Assembly: GCF_008831285.2 (NCBI RefSeq)
Contig: NC_045150.1
Coordinates: 7,888,001-7,948,000, forward strand
Source of the DNA: Nymphaea colorata
Lineage: Eukaryota > Streptophyta > Magnoliopsida > Nymphaeales > Nymphaeaceae
DNA length: 60,000 nt
Direction of reading: 5' to 3'
The notes under the pieces are model-generated. The model did not search any database. It worked only from the letters and a program-made list of their open reading frames with translations, and was not told the DNA's origin. Of this stretch, positions 48,891-60,000 are shown piece after piece. Both the position numbers and the translations under genes were made by a program. The stretch's first letter is position 1; the number at the start of each line of letters is the position of its first letter.

Positions 48891-50090
48891 CAAGGTACAA
48901 GTATGCAGTTAACAAAGTGTTTGGACTGCTTACAGTTATTCTGGTGGCATTATAAGGATGGAGGGATCTGTCAAGCATGAAATATGGTAGGTCAATGAGG
49001 CCTCCAAGGTCAAGTTCTAGATGCACAAATGGACCTCCCTCCCCCGTGCCCACTAATCAGTTAGTTCCAAGTGAGTACTATCTGCCCAATATCAGTTGCA
49101 ATATATGGCCGCCTCAAATGTCTTGGAGTCGACCTTGTCACCCAATATCCGCTCATGTGTTTGCTTCCAAGGAGGAGAATGTATCTCTTATTTCTTCTTG
49201 CATATCTAGGAACAATATATGGGATAAGATAGTAGAGGGATTCAGACTTAGAAGGTTTCCTTCCATGGATATAATCATTGGTCTAAAATGGTGGCTGACC
49301 AGGAAGTTCATGAACAAATCCTTACTCAAGTGTGCTAGGGCTTTAAGTTTTCATAAGTTTTGTCCTTCATATCCTCTCTCCAACTTAGTGTTGCTACGCA
49401 GGGGTGCCGGAGCCAGAAATTTTTTGCAATTCTATCTCTCATAAAATGAATGTCACTGTCAATGGATTTTTTTCCAACTATGAACAACCAAGTGAGCAGC
49501 CATTTATCACATTACCATACTAAGGAGACGATGGTTATTGACAATTAATGAAGCTTTATTTCTTGGAGAAGAAACTAAAACTAAACAAAAACGACAACAT
49601 TAGTAGCAACCATTTATTCAACATCCAAATTAACTGAAATGACAAATAAAAGTTTGTTTCTTTGAGCTCAGTAATTATATGATAGGTCCAAGAAACTTCA
49701 TATATCCCTTGGTAACCTTTCACTCATCCAAGCGCCAGCCCAATCAGCATCAAAATATGCTCGGAGTGAGAAAATATATATATTAGATGAGAGTGCAAAT
49801 TGATAGTACATATGACTTAGCATAAGATATGCATGTTTGATTGCATTCGAATGCTCTATTGTTGGTTATTTTAACAGGTTAGATCTACCTAAAAAAAATT
49901 AATCATTGGAGGGCTCTAACAATCTTTCATATTCATTAGAATCATGATATTTAGAACATAATTTGATTGCAATCCTTTGGAGGTTGCCATGTGAAGGAGA
50001 TAAATAGCATAGTTTCTTTGGGATAATAGTAGTTCTTTTGAGGAAGCAAGCTACATTAACTCCCAAGGAATTACTGTAATTTGAAAATCG
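48891..50090. other. Intergenic, no gene recognised
   Basis: A 155-codon plus-strand frame (48977-49444) is the longest here. It shows no recognisable domain, has mixed composition and ends in a GGTGCCGGAGCCAGAAATTT transposon-end phrase at about 49402-49422, so I do not call it a gene. Confidence 0.4.
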
Positions 50091-50094
50091 TTTA

Positions 50095-50186
50095 ATAAAT
50101 TATTGTGATTTGAAAATTTTTCAAATAAAATTTTATATATATATATATAATTTTATTTAAAAAAAATTCAAATCACAATAATTTAT
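50095..50186. repeat. Near-perfect 92-bp AT-rich hairpin
   Basis: The left arm starts ATAAATTATTGTGATTTGAA at 50095 and the right arm ends with its exact complement at 50186. After a few mismatches the arms pair again through AAATAAAATT and meet in a TATATA centre. Arms of about 45 bp make this a strong foldback. Confidence 0.9.
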
Positions 50187-50457
50187 ATCCTTTAGGTATA
50201 CTAAAAAAGGACATGTACATTTGAGGTATGTAGAATAAGGATATAGAGGAGCCAAGAAAACATAAAGCTCTCCTTAATTTGAAATACCAGGCACAGAAGA
50301 CCTCTTCTAGGCCCTACATAGTCTCATGAAGATGGCAGACCACATAATAGAATGTATAGGGAGGAGATACCCGGAAGAGGCCGAAGTCTCTCCTAAAGGA
50401 TATAACAGCCTAAATGGCTGTCGCATTCCCTCTTCCCTTTTATTTTGTAGATGATTT
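50187..50457. other. Spacer, no gene seen
   Basis: Nothing recognised. Confidence 0.4.
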
Positions 50458-50665
50458 GATCTAGCGGTTGGAGCCAAAAAAATTTGGTTTAGGAGAACTA
50501 ACGGGTCTCGGGCTTACTAGAATGAGTGTTTGCAGGACACGGGCCTACATCTGATGTGGGAACTACATGTGACTGGACCCAATTCCAGTTCAATCACAAT
50601 AAAGGATTAAAGGTTTGGTGCGGGCAGAAGCCCGCACCAGTAACACAGTAGCTCCACTACTAATT
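50458..50665. mobile_element. Palindrome-bearing MITE-like element, copy 4
   Basis: Begins TCTAGCGGTTGGAGCCAAAA and ends CAGTAGCTCCACTACTA, with the palindrome at 50617-50638 in the variant GGTGCGGGCA-GA-AGCCCGCACC, which carries one mismatched pair next to the centre. It shares the AGCGG...GGAGCCA start with the 11.7-kb family. Confidence 0.5.
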
Positions 50666-51052
50666 TGATCCATTTGCACTGATAATATGTTGCTTTGGAG
50701 GCGGTACTATAAATTAAAGTTCACATTTTACTTGAACTAGGGCACGGCACTATTTTGTGGCCGCATCAGCCAATGTTGGTGTTCGCTAGCTTGTCCAAAT
50801 GTGGTCGCCTCATGTTCTTGAGAAAAGTTGGTCTGGCCTTAGGCAAATAAAGTAGTCAGTATTCATTATATATTATGTTGAACTTCTCGAGAACAGTGGA
50901 TCGAAACGGTGAATTAAGACACATAGCAATAACTTTACAACATTGGTGGAAAAACTGCTGGAAATTTGCACAAGCTAGAAGAATAGGGATGGAAACACTT
51001 ACCTCTGTCGAGTGAGAATTGGTTGCTATAAATTTTAAAAAACCAACGATGG

Positions 51053-51054
<2 letters not shown>

Positions 51055-51096
<42 letters not shown>

Positions 51097-51110
51097 AGAG
51101 AGAGAGAGTG
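51055..51110. repeat. Compound (AT)19-(GA)7 microsatellite
   Basis: AT run to 51093, then GA run. Confidence 0.96.
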
Positions 51111-51885
51111 AGCATAAGCAATATACAAGAAAAAGGTAGTTAAAAACAGTCCAAGAAAGCACCTAATGTTTCTCACTCCACGCCACCCTTCATTTTTTGT
51201 TGAGTTTTCTATCTTTTATGGAATTGTTCCAACCAAATTTATAATTTCTTATGATCAAATCAAACGTACTTTCCAAATTCATTAGATTCTCTATCGTTAT
51301 TTCTATGTTTCTATATGATTTGGATAATTGCCAAATTGTTAATTGCCCCACCAAAAAATATATATATATATATTTACTTTCACTGCGACATGACTGACTT
51401 TCGTAATCTCTACTATCTGCAAACAGTGTTTCCCTCACTTTCTGTTGTGTTGTCTCATCATTACCCATCACCATACTTTTTTTATGTACTTATTTTTATA
51501 ATTTTCAACAGACTTTCTCCTTTCCAAGTATCACGAGTTCTGGACCGGACCCAAGGGGCAGCTGGCAGGGGGGGCTATGCCCCCTCTCCCCTTGAGTTTT
51601 TCAAAAACTAAACTTTATCACATTAAATTAAAAAAAAAAATGATTTGGCCTATGTAACAATTTTGAAATTAGATAGCAAAGAATTCTCCCTCCACTAATT
51701 ATGACCTACCACCGAGAAAAGATCGAAAGCTTCTCCCTTGGTTTCACCCTAAAAACCAAAATTGTGTCACACTTGGTGAAAGACATAATCCTATCTTGGT
51801 ACTATGCTCCCCCACAACAAAAATTGAACAAACTATTGTTTGAAACCACATATTCTTTATGTCTTCATGAGCGTTGTTGTTAATT

Positions 51886-51888
<3 letters not shown>

Positions 51889-51934
<46 letters not shown>
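51889..51934. repeat. (AT)23 microsatellite
   Basis: Uninterrupted AT dinucleotides, flanked on the right by TTCC-rich repeats. Confidence 0.96.
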
Positions 51935-51936
<2 letters not shown>

Positions 51937-53832
51937 CTTTATTTTCCTTTCATTTCCTTTCATCAATCTGTTTCCTTCCATCCAAACAAGGCCTTAGTGT
52001 CTATTAATGTCCATTCAGTTTAGAACCACTGTTGAATTTTCATGTGTGTTGAGAGAGAGAAATGGCCGACACCATGAATTAAAAATCAACATCTTGGTAC
52101 TTGTAGTGGGCGCGTACAGTATCCCATCTTATGGGATTAGTTTCCCATTCAAAAGGCATCCAAACCGTAGTCTATTATTCTATATTTTTATGGTGAAGCC
52201 ACCAACAGGGCAACAATTGGATTCAATAACTAATTAATTCATTAGTTCATAATATAAGATAAGAATGTGCAGGACAGTGAGGAACTTGCAGCAAGATTCA
52301 ACTATTTTTACTTGACAACTTTTCCTTTTCTGCAGTTGGGAATGTCGTTTTCTTGCTTTTAATTCATTCCATATCTGCTTTAAGGGCTTCCTTGTAAAGT
52401 TCTGCGGTCAAGTGCATGATAATGGAAAAAGGGCGGGAACTTAAGAATAATTTGCAGAAAACGACAGCAACTATTACCGTATGGCAGACACGAATCTACC
52501 TCTCTCTCTCTCTCTAGCTTAGCTGTTTCTCATATATTGTATAAATACTCTTTGGAAAAGTTACTAAAATGTAAACAGCATGCAACGAATCTAGAAATCT
52601 TCTGCATTACACAAATTTCACTATGCTTTCTCGAAACTTTAGAGTCTGAGCAAGTTAAATCGTCAATACTGAAATCTTACATCTGAACATCGAAACAACT
52701 TGCATCGACTCCAAGTTTCAACTTTCAAGGCATTGTAGCTCACATTTATACGAATAGCTTTGTTAAACACAAAATCATCCATTCGAAACTTAGCTACCTT
52801 ACATGAATTTGAAATTTCCATCCTTTTGTTCATGTCAAATGCAGAGACGGTGGGATGTCTGTCCCTGCCCTCTTTATCAATGATTTTCTTCTCTCTCTCT
52901 CTCTCGCCCTCTCTCTCTCCCCCCTATTTCTAATAAGATTGCTAGTGAGGATTTTTAGTACCTCAAGAATTGATTTGAACTTTTACCCACGAACCAAAAG
53001 GATCATATAATGTTCTTATCAATTGTTTTTCATTTTTGAACGTAGACGTGCATCGCATATTCTCATCTTATTTTTCGTTAGCTTGATCTCTTGAATTTTT
53101 GTTATGTACATTATCTTTGTTATCGAATCTTGGCAATGAACAAGGACGGATCGACTTACATGGGCAGACAGACCTACAAAAGAGCGTGAACAGTGCGATT
53201 CCACCGGTTGATACTAAATTTGTGGCAGAAACATCCGGTATTACATGGGGACATTATTTAGGCATAAATATTCGGTACGACCGCTGGTACCCATATTCTC
53301 CACTACATGTGCATGCTTTTGTTTTTGTTCATTTTTCCCTTCTCATTAGCATGGCCGGGCCATTGTCTTTAGCGTGATTTGTCCATTAGGGACGGCAATT
53401 AATGGTTTTGCTCGGTCTAGAACACGTATGGCCCTTTAACTTTGAAGCTTTCGTTGTTAAAAACTGTCGTTTTGTTTGAGCTATTCAACAAGCAGCTGCT
53501 CCTAAAGTGCAACCATGCAGCTTGGCGATTTGAGTCTTCTTTTTCCACTAAACCACTGTTTAACTCCGCGAAAAGTTGCAGAAAGTTTTGAAGAGATCGA
53601 AGTGCTGACATGGTTTAATTGTGTCGTTGATATCTGCTGCTGGGTTGCATTTGTAACACCTCAAAGTTTTAGTTTCCTATATAAGATTTGTAACAAATCT
53701 TGAGGTACTCTTAAAAAAAGGAGTTGTTGTAGGGTTTTTAGATCGGAACTGAAGCTAAAAGAGGGTGGACTGGCATCTGTCGAACCAAGGGTCAAAGCTG
53801 GGTATGAGGATGGGTTACGTCGTTACAGAGTT

Positions 53833-54070
53833 TGTATAGCTCGCAGGCTATCGGGTGTCAATACTCTATTAAATAGTTTGAGGTGAGTACCAGAATTATG
53901 ACCCATTTTTTAAATGTTCAAAGTTGTGTTTGGTGTCCACTGAGGAGATTGTGTATGTGCCATCAAATTGGTGCCACACTTTAGCCTCTATATGACACAG
54001 AAACATAACACCTAAGGAAATCAAACTCATAACATGAAGCATTGACACCCGATAGCCTGCGAGCTATACA
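53833..54070. repeat. 30-bp perfect inverted repeat spanning a SINE fragment
   Basis: Positions 53833-53862 (starting TGTATAGCTCGCAGGCTATC) are the exact reverse complement of 54041-54070. The right arm is the tRNA-like head of the SINE fragment at 53911-54090; the left arm is an isolated second copy of the same 30 bp in the opposite direction. Confidence 0.95.
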
Positions 54071-54090
54071 GTGCCACTTGAAGTTATATA
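53911..54090 (-). mobile_element. Truncated tRNA-derived SINE
   Basis: Read on the minus strand: A-box-like TAGCTCGCAGGCTATCGGG, B-box-like GAGTTTGATTTCCTTAGG about 30 bases on, then GTGTGGCACCAATTTGATGG and GGACACCAAACACAACTTTG, ending in a short A-rich tail near 53911. It aligns with the first 170 bp of the element at 54208-54500. Confidence 0.65.
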
Positions 54091-54207
54091 TTTACCTAGC
54101 TCTTCGCCTCCAATGTCATTTGTGTCATGGCCTCCTCTCTGTCCTTGTCTCTATCTCTCTCTCTCTCTCTCTCTTTTATCACATGTTCCCAACAACCTTG
54201 AATCCTT

Positions 54208-54500
54208 TTTTTTTTTCTTTTGTATGCTTTGGTATTAGCTCATTACTCTAGTGGTAAATAGTTCCCAGTGAGCAAGAAGATTACTACCTACCACTCAAAA
54301 AAGCAAGTGAAGCCCCCACCCCTTTCCCTCTAAGTTTCAACGTTGTGTTTGGTGCCTGATAAGGAGACTGCATGTCATCGACTTGGTGCTACACTCTACC
54401 CCGTATGACGTAAAACATGACACCCATGAAAATCAAACTGATAACATGAAGCGATCACACAAGACAGCCGGATCAGCTGTGCTATGCACCTTAAAGTTTT
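54208..54500 (-). mobile_element. Near full-length tRNA-derived SINE with poly(A) tail
   Basis: Minus strand, 5' to 3': tRNA-like head with A box TAGCACAGCTGATCCGG and B box CAGTTTGATTTTCATGGG, then the body (TACGTCATACGGGGTAGAG; GCACCAAACACAACGTTGAA; AGGGAAAGGGGTGGGGGC; GGTAGGTAGTAATCTTCTTG; CTATTTACCACTAGAGTAAT) and an A-rich tail whose complement is the T run at 54208-54219. About 290 bp. SINEs encode no protein and need LINE enzymes to move. I could not identify target-site duplications. Confidence 0.7.
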
Positions 54501-55842
54501 GTGGGAAAATAGTCAAGCCCATAAAACATATAAAAAAAAAACGTGGTGGAACTATGTTTTCAAAAGTTAAGAACAATAGCAGTCAGAAAACAATGGAAAG
54601 AATAGTCATGAACATCCCCACTCATCATATTGTTGTGTTCAAATTATTAACAGCGGTCAACCTGCTTAAAAGTTGCATATTGCGAATTACACCCTTAGTT
54701 TTTTTAAATAAATTTGTGCTGATCTTTCAGATTCTCTTTAAAACATATGGAAATTACTATAACTAGGCCCCTGCTAAAATTGAAAACAAAGTATTAATAA
54801 GCTCCCACGTAACCTTTTTAATTTGTGCCACTATTATGTTCATGTTGAGATAGACCCGAGGCAGGTGATGAATGATGTTGTTATTGGGTGAGCAGGAGGT
54901 TGACAACCCACTGTCCGAACAAGATTCGAAAGCTCTTCATTCCTTCTACCTATGTGGTCGTGAACTGCATGAAGGCCTGGATGGGGTACAGTACACCCTT
55001 CAAAAACAAGAATACAAAATTTGTAGGAGAAGATGAGGTGCTGCAAATGGTGAGTTTTTTTTGTATTATTCTAATCCAATTTGTAGAAGGGTTGGGGCCC
55101 TCGGACTTGGGCTTTTTTGGCTAATACTCACCAAAAGTTTGGCCATTAGCGGCAGATGCTACAGTTGGCTCCCAGTGTCCCACATAAGGCCTAAGATTGT
55201 ACCCATATTTTAACGCTTGTGGGGAACTGTTCTTCAACTTGACTTTTAAAAAAAAAAAAAACTAATTTAAAAATCTCACCAACCTTGTTCGCTCCCAAAG
55301 GTCGTGAAAGCTGAATCTTTGGTGTTAATAAATCTGTAGCCCTACATAACGTTGAAAATATCAAGTTGCTTTTTTCTGCCCTTCAAAACTTAGACGGAGT
55401 TGGTTTGCTAGCAGGAACATTCTCTAAGAATGTCTCATGAATCTGCCCTTAAAATTGGGGCATATTCAAAGGACACTAGTAATAATATTTCATGAATTTG
55501 TCCCATTCTTAAGGCAAGTTCTTGCCAAAGTCTGGACACCTTTGGAGGGAGGGATTGAGTTTGATACTGCTATCTTTCCCAGTGCTATAAATCCAAAGCC
55601 AGAAAAGGAAATTTGAGTTTGTCCAGGCAGCCTAGTTAATTTATTAATGTGGAGACACAGGAGGTGACAAAACTGAAAAAGAGACAATTGGAGTGGCGAA
55701 AGAGAAAAAGACATCTTGATGTGCTTCTGTGAGGTGTTTTGTCACATATTAAACTTGTCTTGTTAACGTTACCTGCAGCTCATAGACTACTTGATTAAAC
55801 AAATCAAGATTTCCATGTTGCAAAATGGAATCATTGACATTG

Positions 55843-55879
<37 letters not shown>

Positions 55880-56372
55880 TGTTTTGACATATAGGTTTAG
55901 AAAAATTTTATATGGCAAGTGTGTGAGGGCAATTTGAGCGATGTTGTGCATCCAACATTCGCAGAGGATATTACAACGATATAAAGCTAAGTATTGCTTA
56001 CATATATGTATACTTTCTTGCACCTTGTTGTTAGCTTTTCCTATTGAAAACCAAAGCCAACTACGGGGAGGTTGGGATCTAGGACACCTACGTTTGTGAC
56101 AATTTTTAGCCGAGTGATCATCTTTGGTAGTGCTTTGTCGAGGTACCATCGATTCAAAATCATCTCCCGTTTAGATGTAATTATATGCACAATTTTTTTA
56201 GAACAAGTAAACTCTAGCCGTGTGCGTTATGTTCCTGTGTCATAAGGCGGTAGGGCGCGGCATGTAAGCTGAAAGGTGCACCGTTGCTATCGCTGACACC
56301 GACGCAGCTCAGGACCCCGGAGGCAGGGGGAATGGGGGGGCCTTTGGGCCTTTTTCGGGCGGTGGGATTAAT
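54501..56372. other. Intergenic, no gene recognised
   Basis: Includes a GATTCATGAA-family patch (55400-55520: CTCATGAATCTGCCC, TTTCATGAATTTGTCCC), an (AT) run at 55847-55874 and one isolated GTAAACTCTAGCCGTGTG motif at 56206 that is duplicated downstream. Frames up to 127 codons (54383-54766) run through the SINE and have no support. Confidence 0.45.
55400..55520. mobile_element. GATTCATGAAACACT-family fragment, copy 3
   Basis: Foldback phrases GGAACATTCTCTAAGAATG, TCTCATGAATCTGCCC and GGGGCATATTCAAAGGACACT resemble the 7.9-kb and 38.1-kb copies. Confidence 0.35.
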
Positions 56373-56513
56373 ACTCCTTGCTCACCAGAAAGTAAACTCT
56401 AGCCGTGTGATTGCATGTTGGAAGATCATCAATAGCATAATACCCCTTGCTCACCCGAAAGTAAACTCTAGCCGTGTGATTGCATGTTGGAAGATCATCA
56501 ATAGCGTATAACT
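56373..56513. repeat. 69-bp tandem duplication
   Basis: The unit CTTGCTCACC-GAAAGTAAAC and onward through GATTGCATGTTGGAAGATCA to CAATAGC occurs twice (GTAAACTCT at 56392 and 56461) and is almost identical. The same GTAAACTCTAGCCGTGTG core also occurs at 56206, 186 bp upstream of the first unit. Confidence 0.93.
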
Positions 56514-57531
<1,018 letters not shown>

Positions 57532-57658
57532 TATATCCGATTTGAAGGATATATGACCGAATCGATCTGAAAAAATTAGATATAAAAAAAATAATATCCG
57601 ATTAAGAAATCGGATTGGGTTCGGATTTAATAAATGGCATTCGATCGGATTCAGATTC

Positions 57659-57721
<63 letters not shown>

Positions 57722-57975
57722 TCTGATTGAATTTGGATACGGATTCAGATCATATTCATTTTTAGATAAATATCATGTATTTAATGCTATTAAATTTTGA
57801 AAATTATAAGTTCGTTCAAATTTTGGATTCGGATTCGAATATAAATATAAAAATCAAATTCGAATTGTAAAATAGTATTTTGGATTCGGACATAACTTTT
57901 TGTTATTTGAATTTGAATCCAAATATGAATATTCGAAAAAACTCATTAAGGATATACCTGATCCATTGACATCCT
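57532..57975 (+). mobile_element. GGATTCGGAT-rich element, copy B, with internal (AT)28
   Basis: Starts GGAATGTCAGTATATCCGAT and ends CTGATCCATTGACATCC. It has ATTAAGAAATCGGATTGGGT as in copy A. A pure (AT) array (57661-57717) sits exactly where copy A has the short GGATATACAAAAATAG, so the microsatellite grew inside the element. Confidence 0.7.
57661..57717. repeat. (AT)28 microsatellite inside a dispersed element
   Basis: Uninterrupted AT dinucleotides between GATTCAG and AATATCTG. Confidence 0.98.
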
Positions 57976-58812
57976 TAAGTGAGACGGCTACCGGGTGCAT
58001 ATGTTGTTTTGGTTAAAATTTAAGTTTAATTATCTTTTTACTGAAATTAGATCAAAACTTTTAGATGATTGATAATGAGAAACCTTTGTACGAGTTTATA
58101 TTTGCGCCGTAGTTGCCCAAATCATGTGTTGATTATTACAAAATCGGTCGTCGGGAACGGACGATGTCAACGGTTCCGCTTGGCAGCAAGGGCAAGGAAA
58201 AAAACCTTTCGCCCATAAATATCATGTCATAAAATATTTACCGTCTTCCTCACATCATGATTTTTGAAGAAGATGATGATGATGATTCCGTTTTATATGA
58301 ACAATGATATCATGGTATGGTGGTGAGGACGGGGACATGTCCATCCCTCCAATAATTGAAATGGCGTGAGCGCATCCCTCATGTATGATATGCTGGGGAC
58401 CGACTCCATCGGGTCCCTAGGGACGCGCGAAGAAGCTGCGCCCTCGGATTCCCGAGATGGACGGCTCTCGTACGCCTGATGTTCGTCCAGACGTCCCCAT
58501 CCCCTTCGGGGGATCGGTCCACGGCCACCGTCACGCAAACGGGGTACGGTGGTTGGACAGGGACGGGCGTAGGGGTAGGTCGGTCATTCAGCATTTTGGC
58601 ATGCATCCATGCATGAGTGTGCGACCTGCTTGTAGTTGAGAAATGGACGTAGTGATCGTATCGTTTGTCGTTTTGGGCATCCCGTTTCCTTTTATATGTG
58701 TTGTATTGGTGTGCGGAAGAGAGAAGGGAGATGAGGGAAGGCTGTGTTCTGGATTGTTAGCTTCAGAGAGAAAGTTCTAGAGAGAGAGAGTGAGAGAAGA
58801 GAGAAGGAAACG
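57976..58812. other. Upstream region of the 58.8-kb gene
   Basis: AT-rich to 58270, then a GC-rich block (58380-58640), typical of a plant promoter and leader region. The last 75 bases before the start codon are GA-rich (GAGAGAAAGTTCTAGAGAGA onward), a common 5'-leader feature. No TATA box could be assigned with confidence. Frames in the GC block (58293-58606, -) match nothing. Confidence 0.45.
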
Positions 58813-58914
58813 ATGTACGCAGAACCAGGCTTCCTCCTCCCTTACTTCCACAGCTTCCCCACCGACTACCAGCAAATCGAAGAGATGTGCAGGTTTCATA
58901 ACCAAACTGCGACG
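58813..58914 (+). CDS. First exon of a probable CCT-motif family gene (5' part only)
   Basis: 34 codons beginning MYAEPGFLLPYFHSFPTDYQ and ending QTAT, followed by a donor ACG/GTACTC at 58915 (phase 0). The opening MY-E-GxLxPY-xxF-xxx-QxxE pattern resembles, from memory, the N-terminus of plant CCT-motif family proteins (nuclear regulators related to CONSTANS but lacking B-boxes). The CCT domain, which would settle it, is at the far C-terminus and must lie beyond position 60000. The ATG follows a GA-rich leader. An alternative donor inside the exon (TGCAG/GTTTC, 58891) is possible. The family assignment is an inference; that this is a real first exon is more secure. Confidence 0.45.
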
Positions 58915-60000
58915 GTACTCTCTCTCTCTTTCTCTCTCTCGCCGTGTCTCTCTCTTTCTACGTTTGATTTTTTCACTGAGTGAGAACGTCAGTTCAGAAA
59001 TGATATAGTTAAGATGAAATATGATTAATTTAAGAGACAAGGGAAACCGAAGTGTCCAGAATTTAACACAGAATGGAACAAGAATGATTGAGTAAGGGAA
59101 GCGGAACCGCCGCCATGACAGCTCTGGGGTCCCTTTCTTCAGTTATTGATATAATTGTGGAATCGAATCGTTCTTTCCCGTGAATGGTTTTTACTTTTTA
59201 GTTTCTCTTCTGCCGCTACGTTCTCGCGGCGATTGGACCGCCAGTTAAAACTTCACGCTGCTGATTTTGATATGGGGGAGGGGGGCCGGCTCTCACCGTC
59301 GCCGGCAGGGCGGCACCCCACTGACCTCGACGGCCTTCGGTGGGCAGCGGTGTTGCCCCCATCCCCTTTCTCGATTCGGCAACGCAAGCGGCTCCGGCTT
59401 TCCCCGTTCCCCTTTCATTAGAGCCCTGCGCTGACATCGTCCTGTACTTCTTCCCGGGGAATTTTTGCGGCATCATTTTTTATCCCCTTTTGATGGCAGT
59501 AGCCTTTCGTCGACAGCCGGTGAGAACGGAGATTGATTCACGTGGAGAACCACCGGCCCGTCACATACCGAGAGGCGTGTTGCGCCATCGTTTGTGAGCG
59601 TGGAAGGACAAAGAGCGGCCGTGGGAACAGGCGAGGCTTTCTACTAGACGGTGAACCGATGGCCTTTCTCCTTTTTAACCGCGACGGTGACTGATGCGTT
59701 CCTGCTATCTCACATGTCGATTCAGCTTTGTTGTCCACACCGGAGGGTTCGCCCTTCCGATCAGCCCTGAAACTGCGGACTCAAAACCCATGAAAAGTGC
59801 GGAGAAGTGGGCCGGCGACTCTCGGACGGGGTGCTTCCTTGGGTGGGCTCGGTGCCCACTACCTAGTCCTGCCCCCAGACGGCCAGACCTTACGGCCTTT
59901 TTGGTCTTCGCAATTTGGTGATATCGCTTAGATCGGCCATATCTTGAAAAATGTTGAGTTACTTATGAAAGGAAAGACCCTTTCAAGATTGGATTTAATA
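58915..60000 (+). other. Probable first intron of the 58.8-kb gene, running off the window
   Basis: Begins GTACTCTCTCTCTCTTTCTC. The first part is pyrimidine-rich; 59190-59900 is GC-rich, with overlapping frames on both strands (59155-59421 +, 59216-59476 -) that lack recognisable domains. No second exon could be identified before the window ends. Confidence 0.4.

Larger units (their letters stand above)
50666..53832. other. Intergenic, microsatellite-rich, no gene recognised
   Basis: Includes (AT) arrays at 51055 and 51889, a GGGGGC-TAT-GCCCCC palindrome at 51570-51584 next to CCAAGGGGCAGCTGGCA, (CT) tracts at 52501-52515 and 52892-52918, and only short unsupported frames. Confidence 0.45.

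Noticed and set aside
48977-49444. 155-codon open frame on the plus strand
   Set aside because: No recognisable domain, no clear promoter or splice context, and its end runs into a transposon-end phrase (GGAGCCAGAAATTT).

Overview
The window looks like nuclear DNA of a flowering plant. It has plant-type genes split by long AT-rich introns with GT-AG borders, dense (AT)n and (GA)n microsatellites, many short non-autonomous mobile-element copies, a tRNA-derived SINE and a local satellite-like array. I cannot name the species. No organelle, bacterial, rRNA, convincing tRNA or CRISPR sequence was seen, and no transposase or reverse-transcriptase reading frame. The region is gene-poor: three protein-coding loci in 60 kb, one complete and two cut by the window edges. 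|| Gene 1 (556-4226, +) is the 3' part of a pectin methylesterase gene. Two exons separated by a 2.84-kb intron encode the C-terminal 276 residues with every active-site residue at the expected spacing; the 5' exon(s) are not visible in positions 1-555. Gene 2 (22237-32087, +) is a complete four-exon gene for a 379-residue secreted/membrane redox protein: signal peptide, DOMON haem domain, then a cytochrome b561 core. Gene 3 starts at 58813 (+) with a short first exon encoding a 34-residue N-terminus that resembles plant CCT-motif family proteins; the rest would lie beyond the window. || Between the genes: 4.2-22 kb is MITE-rich DNA with a CACTA-like terminus (4677), a 162-bp tandem array of nearly six units (10358-11276), a nested pair of TIR elements (9.5-10.05 kb), a CTCGAG-rich element (13.25-13.67 kb) and a hairpin element (13.95-14.06 kb). 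Introns of gene 2 hold compound microsatellites, a TIR element and a 182-bp duplication. From 32 to 58 kb there are more copies of the same short families, a 92-bp near-perfect AT-rich hairpin (50.1 kb), a diverged 274-bp duplication (48.4-48.9 kb), two SINE copies (53.9-54.5 kb) and a 69-bp tandem duplication (56.4 kb). || The genes are not functionally linked. One acts in cell-wall pectin modification, one in transmembrane ascorbate-type electron transfer at the plasma membrane/apoplast, and one is probably a nuclear regulator. The most interesting material is the repeat biology: microsatellites growing inside a transposon copy, compound TA-to-GA arrays in a fixed order, and an element family built around an almost perfect 22-bp palindrome. 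No previously undescribed protein system was found.
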